From positions 1 to 36,002 of the forward strand of contig JAPLSW010000073.1 in assembly GCA_026398435.1 (NCBI GenBank): a DNA stretch of 36,002 nucleotides. Direction: 5' to 3'. Positions 33,006-36,002 of this stretch are shown here, in pieces; position 1 is the stretch's first letter; each line of letters starts with the position of its first letter. The notes under the pieces were generated by a model. The model made no database searches and had not been told where the DNA came from. It was given only the letters and a program-made list of their open reading frames with translations. The translations under genes were made by a program, and so were the position numbers. The DNA is from Chlamydiota bacterium (GTDB lineage: Bacteria; Chlamydiota; Chlamydiia; Chlamydiales; Rhabdochlamydiaceae).

Positions 33006-34730
33006 TTAGAACGCATACCCAAATCCAAGACCCACAGTAACCCCTCCAACCTGAGCGTTACTACCTTGCGTGCCCGCAAGATTTGAGGTAAATTTCAACA
33101 TCTTATAGGAATATTCCGCAAAGGCATCAAGGGTGAACCCTGAGTTAAAAACATAGAGAAACCCTGTATTTGCAAATCCCCCACAGCCATTTGCGCTCAT
33201 ATGCTTGGGAACATAAGAAGAGCTATTCTGAACATAGGTAAAGAAGTAGCGAGGACCAAGCGTTGCGTAATACGATAGGTGATCTCCAATAGCAATAACT
33301 GGACGGAGCCCCACACTAATTGGCAGTTGCCAAAGGAATGTTTTCTGGTGGTCACTGAGAGAATGTCCCGTTTTTTCTGTATACTCTACACTGCCATAAA
33401 CATGGAGCCATTTGTAGATCGGATAAGACGCTGCAATCTGCCCATCGAGTCCGATTCCACTATAGACCTTTCTCATCGTCTCATTCGTAAAGAAAAAATA
33501 GCCAAGTTTTGCTTCTATCATCCCACTAGAAAGCTGACTCAATTTTGATGTAGAGGTTGTATTAGCGGAAGATTTAGGGCTTTTAAAACTCTCAAAAGCA
33601 ACTGTGCTATCTTTCTTATCGACCCATGTAACAAGGTATTTACTTTTCGAGCTATCATACGAACTATAAACATCATCAACGGCCGCTCCACTTGTCTTAT
33701 TTATGACATAGGGCTGGCTCCATCCTCCCTTCTGTGTATAAATAGAGTACGTAGGAGTGTGATCATTTCCATAGTCAGCCCACGTGGCTAAAAATTCTTT
33801 TTTTGAGCTGTCATAGGTGGTAAATACGTTGGTATAGGCCTGAGAACAGGACTCTTTACATAGCAACTCGGGTTTGCTCCAACCAGATCCCTCTTTATAA
33901 AAGGAATAAGTCGGATAGTTGTTATTGCTAGAATCGGCCCAAGTCGCCAGAAACTGATTTTTCGAGCTATCAAAAGAGGTAATTACATCATTAAATGCTA
34001 AAGAAAAAGATTCACTATTAAGAACTTTAGGAGCGCTCCACTCTCCGGACTCTAAGTTATAGATCGAATAGGTTGGAGCATTTGTGCTAAATTCCGACCA
34101 AGTAGCCAGGCAGTTTCCTGTTTTTGTATCAAAAGAGGTAAAAACACCGGCAAATGATTGAGAATCTGAAGTGGGAGAGAGCATTTCCGGCTCGCTCCAT
34201 CCTTCCTTTGCTGTATAGATAGAAAAAGTCGGATAGTTGCTATTGGTTCTATCGGCCCAAGTAGCCACAAACTGCTCAGTTACTTTATTATAAGAAACAA
34301 AGACATCTGCATAAGCTGCCGATAGCGATGTTTTAGAAAGAGGCTCAGGGCGGCTCCATCCTTCTTTTGGCGTGTAAATAGAGTAGGTAGGGGTGTTATT
34401 AAACCGTTTATCTGCCCATGTCGCAATGTACTGCCCTGTCGCGCTATCATAAGAGGTAAATACATAACCTGCCGCTTGGAAAGCCGATCCTGCGTAGATA
34501 GCCTCAGGTTTACTCCATCCATTTTTTTCTGAGTAGAAAGAGAAAGTAGGATAGCTATTTGTAGGATCTGTCCATGTAGCTATAAACTGCTTTTTACCGC
34601 TGTCGTAACTTGTAAAGACGTTGTCAAAGGCAGACATTCCCACAACAGGGGGCTTTTCTTGTTTTTCTAAGGCTTGTATTTGAAGCGTTGCCATACTTGC
34701 CAATGTAAAAAAAACAGCTAATCTGCTCAT
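33006..34730 (-). CDS. Seven-bladed propeller-repeat protein with C-terminal outer-membrane barrel
   Basis: 574 residues from the ATG at 34730, which has GGAG 9 nt upstream; two earlier in-frame ATGs exist. Signal peptide (SRLAVFFTLASMATLQIQA), then seven units of about 50-53 residues from about 40 to 390, consensus vFtSYDSstkqFlATWaD....PTYSiYt..GWSkPe, suggesting a seven-bladed beta-propeller. The last about 185 residues alternate in beta-barrel style and end in GLGFGYAF with terminal Phe, as in outer-membrane proteins. It ends 9 nt from the convergent Fic gene. Surface adhesin or binding protein is the likely role; it is not a standard Pmp autotransporter. Confidence 0.82.
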   Translation of the reverse strand: MSRLAVFFTLASMATLQIQALEKQEKPPVVGMSAFDNVFTSYDSGKKQFIATWTDPTNSYPTFSFYSEKNGWSKPEAIYAGSAFQAAGYVFTSYDSATGQYIATWADKRFNNTPTYSIYTPKEGWSRPEPLSKTSLSAAYADVFVSYNKVTEQFVATWADRTNSNYPTFSIYTAKEGWSEPEMLSPTSDSQSFAGVFTSFDTKTGNCLATWSEFSTNAPTYSIYNLESGEWSAPKVLNSESFSLAFNDVITSFDSSKNQFLATWADSSNNNYPTYSFYKEGSGWSKPELLCKESCSQAYTNVFTTYDSSKKEFLATWADYGNDHTPTYSIYTQKGGWSQPYVINKTSGAAVDDVYSSYDSSKSKYLVTWVDKKDSTVAFESFKSPKSSANTTSTSKLSQLSSGMIEAKLGYFFFTNETMRKVYSGIGLDGQIAASYPIYKWLHVYGSVEYTEKTGHSLSDHQKTFLWQLPISVGLRPVIAIGDHLSYYATLGPRYFFTYVQNSSSYVPKHMSANGCGGFANTGFLYVFNSGFTLDAFAEYSYKMLKFTSNLAGTQGSNAQVGGVTVGLGFGYAF

Positions 34731-34829
34731 ATATTGCATCTCCATAAAGTCAAATCCCCTTTTCCCACATTTTTCTAGTCAATTCAAGTTAAAAATAAGC
34801 GTTACGTTACATATCGTCTTGTTTACAGC

Positions 34830-36002
34830 TTACTTACCGACACTTATAGTAGCGGAGGCCACAGCTCCTCCAGCATCTACGGCTGTGAGCGTATAGCTTT
34901 GAGCCTGCTTTGGTTGGTTATGGTCATCATACGATGTCGCATTGGATCCTAGTGTAGCGATCAGTGTGCCATTACGATAGAGCCTGTAGAAGGTAGCTCC
35001 AATGCTCGCCTCCCAAGATAGAGCGTTGTATCTTTCACTAACCACTCCGAAGTTGTTGACTTTCTGTTTGCCCGTGAAGTTGCCGGGTGCTTGTACGGGT
35101 GAGGTGTCGGTGTAAAATGTATAGGAGGGGATGTTATTGGTGTCTACGAACGTCACAAGAAAGGTTCCCGAGCCTGGATCGCACGACGAAAAGATATCAA
35201 CCCCATTGGTGTTAGCATCAACAGGAGTTGTCGGAGCTACTGGAGATTGCGCTGTATATTGCGGTGAGGCGCTTGGGTTGTAGATCGAATAGTAGGGGCG
35301 GTTGCTATTGTTATCCTGCCATGTTACGAGAAAGTTACCTGTCGAGCTGTCAAAGGAGGATGTGACATCGATTGAGGACTGGGAGTTCGTAATATAACCG
35401 GGTGAGCTCCAACTTTGATTAATTGAATCATAGGTTGAATAGGTCACTTCAACATTATAACCAGACAACCACGTAGTCAAAAAATTGCCACGAGAATCGG
35501 AAGAAGAAAAGACATTAGTAGCAGGCGTGTTTTCGACTTGGGCATTCGGGATTAGTGCCGCTGGAGTCCAGGTAGGGGAATGAGTAGGATTATAAACGGA
35601 GTAGTAGCCGGCTTCATTATTGTTTACCCACGTAACAAGGAAGTTCCCTGTTGAGCTGTCATAAGAAGAAACCACATCAACCGCAGCATTGGCTAAAGAG
35701 CTTGGGATAAATGTAGGCATACTCCATGTAGTAGAATTCTCCGTATAGATCGCATAGTAAGGTTTGTTGGAGTTGGAATCTATCCAAGTCACAAGAAAAT
35801 GTCCGTTACTATCAGAGGAGCAAAATACATCACTTGATGTTGCTATAGAGCTCGTGATTTGTGCCAGAGATATCCACCCACTGCCATCATAAATAGAAAA
35901 ATAGGGGGTATTGTCACTTGAATTTTGCCATGTCGCAAGAAAATTTCCGGTAGAGCTATCAAAAGAAGAAAAGACCATAGTGCCGGAGGCACCCGGTGAT
36001 GC
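34830..36002 (-). CDS. Propeller-repeat protein with FN3-like C-terminus (5' end beyond window)
   Basis: Open from 36002 without a stop, so the N-terminus lies outside; the ATG at 35978 is internal (eight open codons precede it). At least six repeats of about 50 residues share the consensus dVfsSfDSstGnFLvTWqdnnsn.PYYSIYn with the neighbouring gene. After APGNFTGKQKVNN comes a fibronectin type III-like domain (ALSWEASIGATFYRLYRNG, ending SYTLTAVDAGG). No barrel is present. Probably a secreted or surface repeat protein paired with the next gene, 99 nt downstream. Confidence 0.8.
   Translation of the reverse strand, partial: ASPGASGTMVFSSFDSSTGNFLATWQNSSDNTPYFSIYDGSGWISLAQITSSIATSSDVFCSSDSNGHFLVTWIDSNSNKPYYAIYTENSTTWSMPTFIPSSLANAAVDVVSSYDSSTGNFLVTWVNNNEAGYYSVYNPTHSPTWTPAALIPNAQVENTPATNVFSSSDSRGNFLTTWLSGYNVEVTYSTYDSINQSWSSPGYITNSQSSIDVTSSFDSSTGNFLVTWQDNNSNRPYYSIYNPSASPQYTAQSPVAPTTPVDANTNGVDIFSSCDPGSGTFLVTFVDTNNIPSYTFYTDTSPVQAPGNFTGKQKVNNFGVVSERYNALSWEASIGATFYRLYRNGTLIATLGSNATSYDDHNQPKQAQSYTLTAVDAGGAVASATISVGK

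Noticed and set aside
34746..34829. MraZ-like TGTGGGAAAAGGGG before the propeller-barrel gene
   Set aside because: Only one loosely spaced match, with no link to the dcw cluster; likely chance.

Overview
The window comes from the chromosome of a chlamydia-related bacterium (phylum Chlamydiota), probably outside the genus Chlamydia. The evidence is gene content and order. Two blocks match the C. trachomatis map as I remember it. Block A (1-14221) is ytgD-ytgCR-ytgB-ytgA, then npt1, lepA and gnd (CT070 to CT063). Block B (14386-29181) is amiA-murE-ftsI-ftsL-rsmH-mraZ, CT273-like, CT274-like, dnaA and bactofilin (CT268 to CT276). The blocks meet at a tRNA-Arg(CCU) gene. An ATP/ADP translocase, a YtgC permease fused to a DtxR-type repressor, and a CT276-type bactofilin are all typical of this phylum.

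Layout. 1-5693 (minus) is one tightly packed operon, mrp-DUF971-ytgA-ytgB-ytgCR-(truncated ytgD-like)-ytgD, for Fe-S handling and metal import. 6119-8559 (plus) holds a small basic protein and the nucleotide translocase npt1. 8883-10813 is accessory: two tandem Inc-like membrane proteins facing a membrane-anchored USP-type deubiquitinase candidate. 10971-14380 holds lepA, gnd and tRNA-Arg. 14386-23514 (minus) is the division and cell-wall cluster, interrupted between murE and amiA by a cassette of about 3.1 kb. That cassette carries an AbiL/RloAB-like ATPase plus TOPRIM pair and a RING-like membrane protein, and it is flanked by near-perfect 25-bp direct repeats. 23774-29181 (plus) holds CT273-like, CT274-like, dnaA and bactofilin, with a U-box-like protein and an AAA/DUF4143 ATPase inserted before dnaA. 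29332-36002 is accessory: a large unknown protein, an HTH-Fic protein behind a phased operator array, and two beta-propeller-repeat surface proteins.

How it fits together. The conserved genes provide energy parasitism, metal supply, translation, peptidoglycan and division functions. Each accessory island sits between genes that are neighbours in Chlamydia. The islands carry candidate host-interaction proteins (USP, RING-like and U-box-like domains, Inc-like bilobed hydrophobic segments) and candidate defence or stress genes (AbiL-like pair, DUF4143 ATPase, Fic).

Three possible lesions or decoding oddities stand out: a frameshift in a 9-base homopolymer in rsmH, an in-frame loss of about 26-28 codons in gnd, and a truncated ytgD paralogue that keeps its overlaps with both neighbours. 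All functional assignments come from motif reading; no database search was run.
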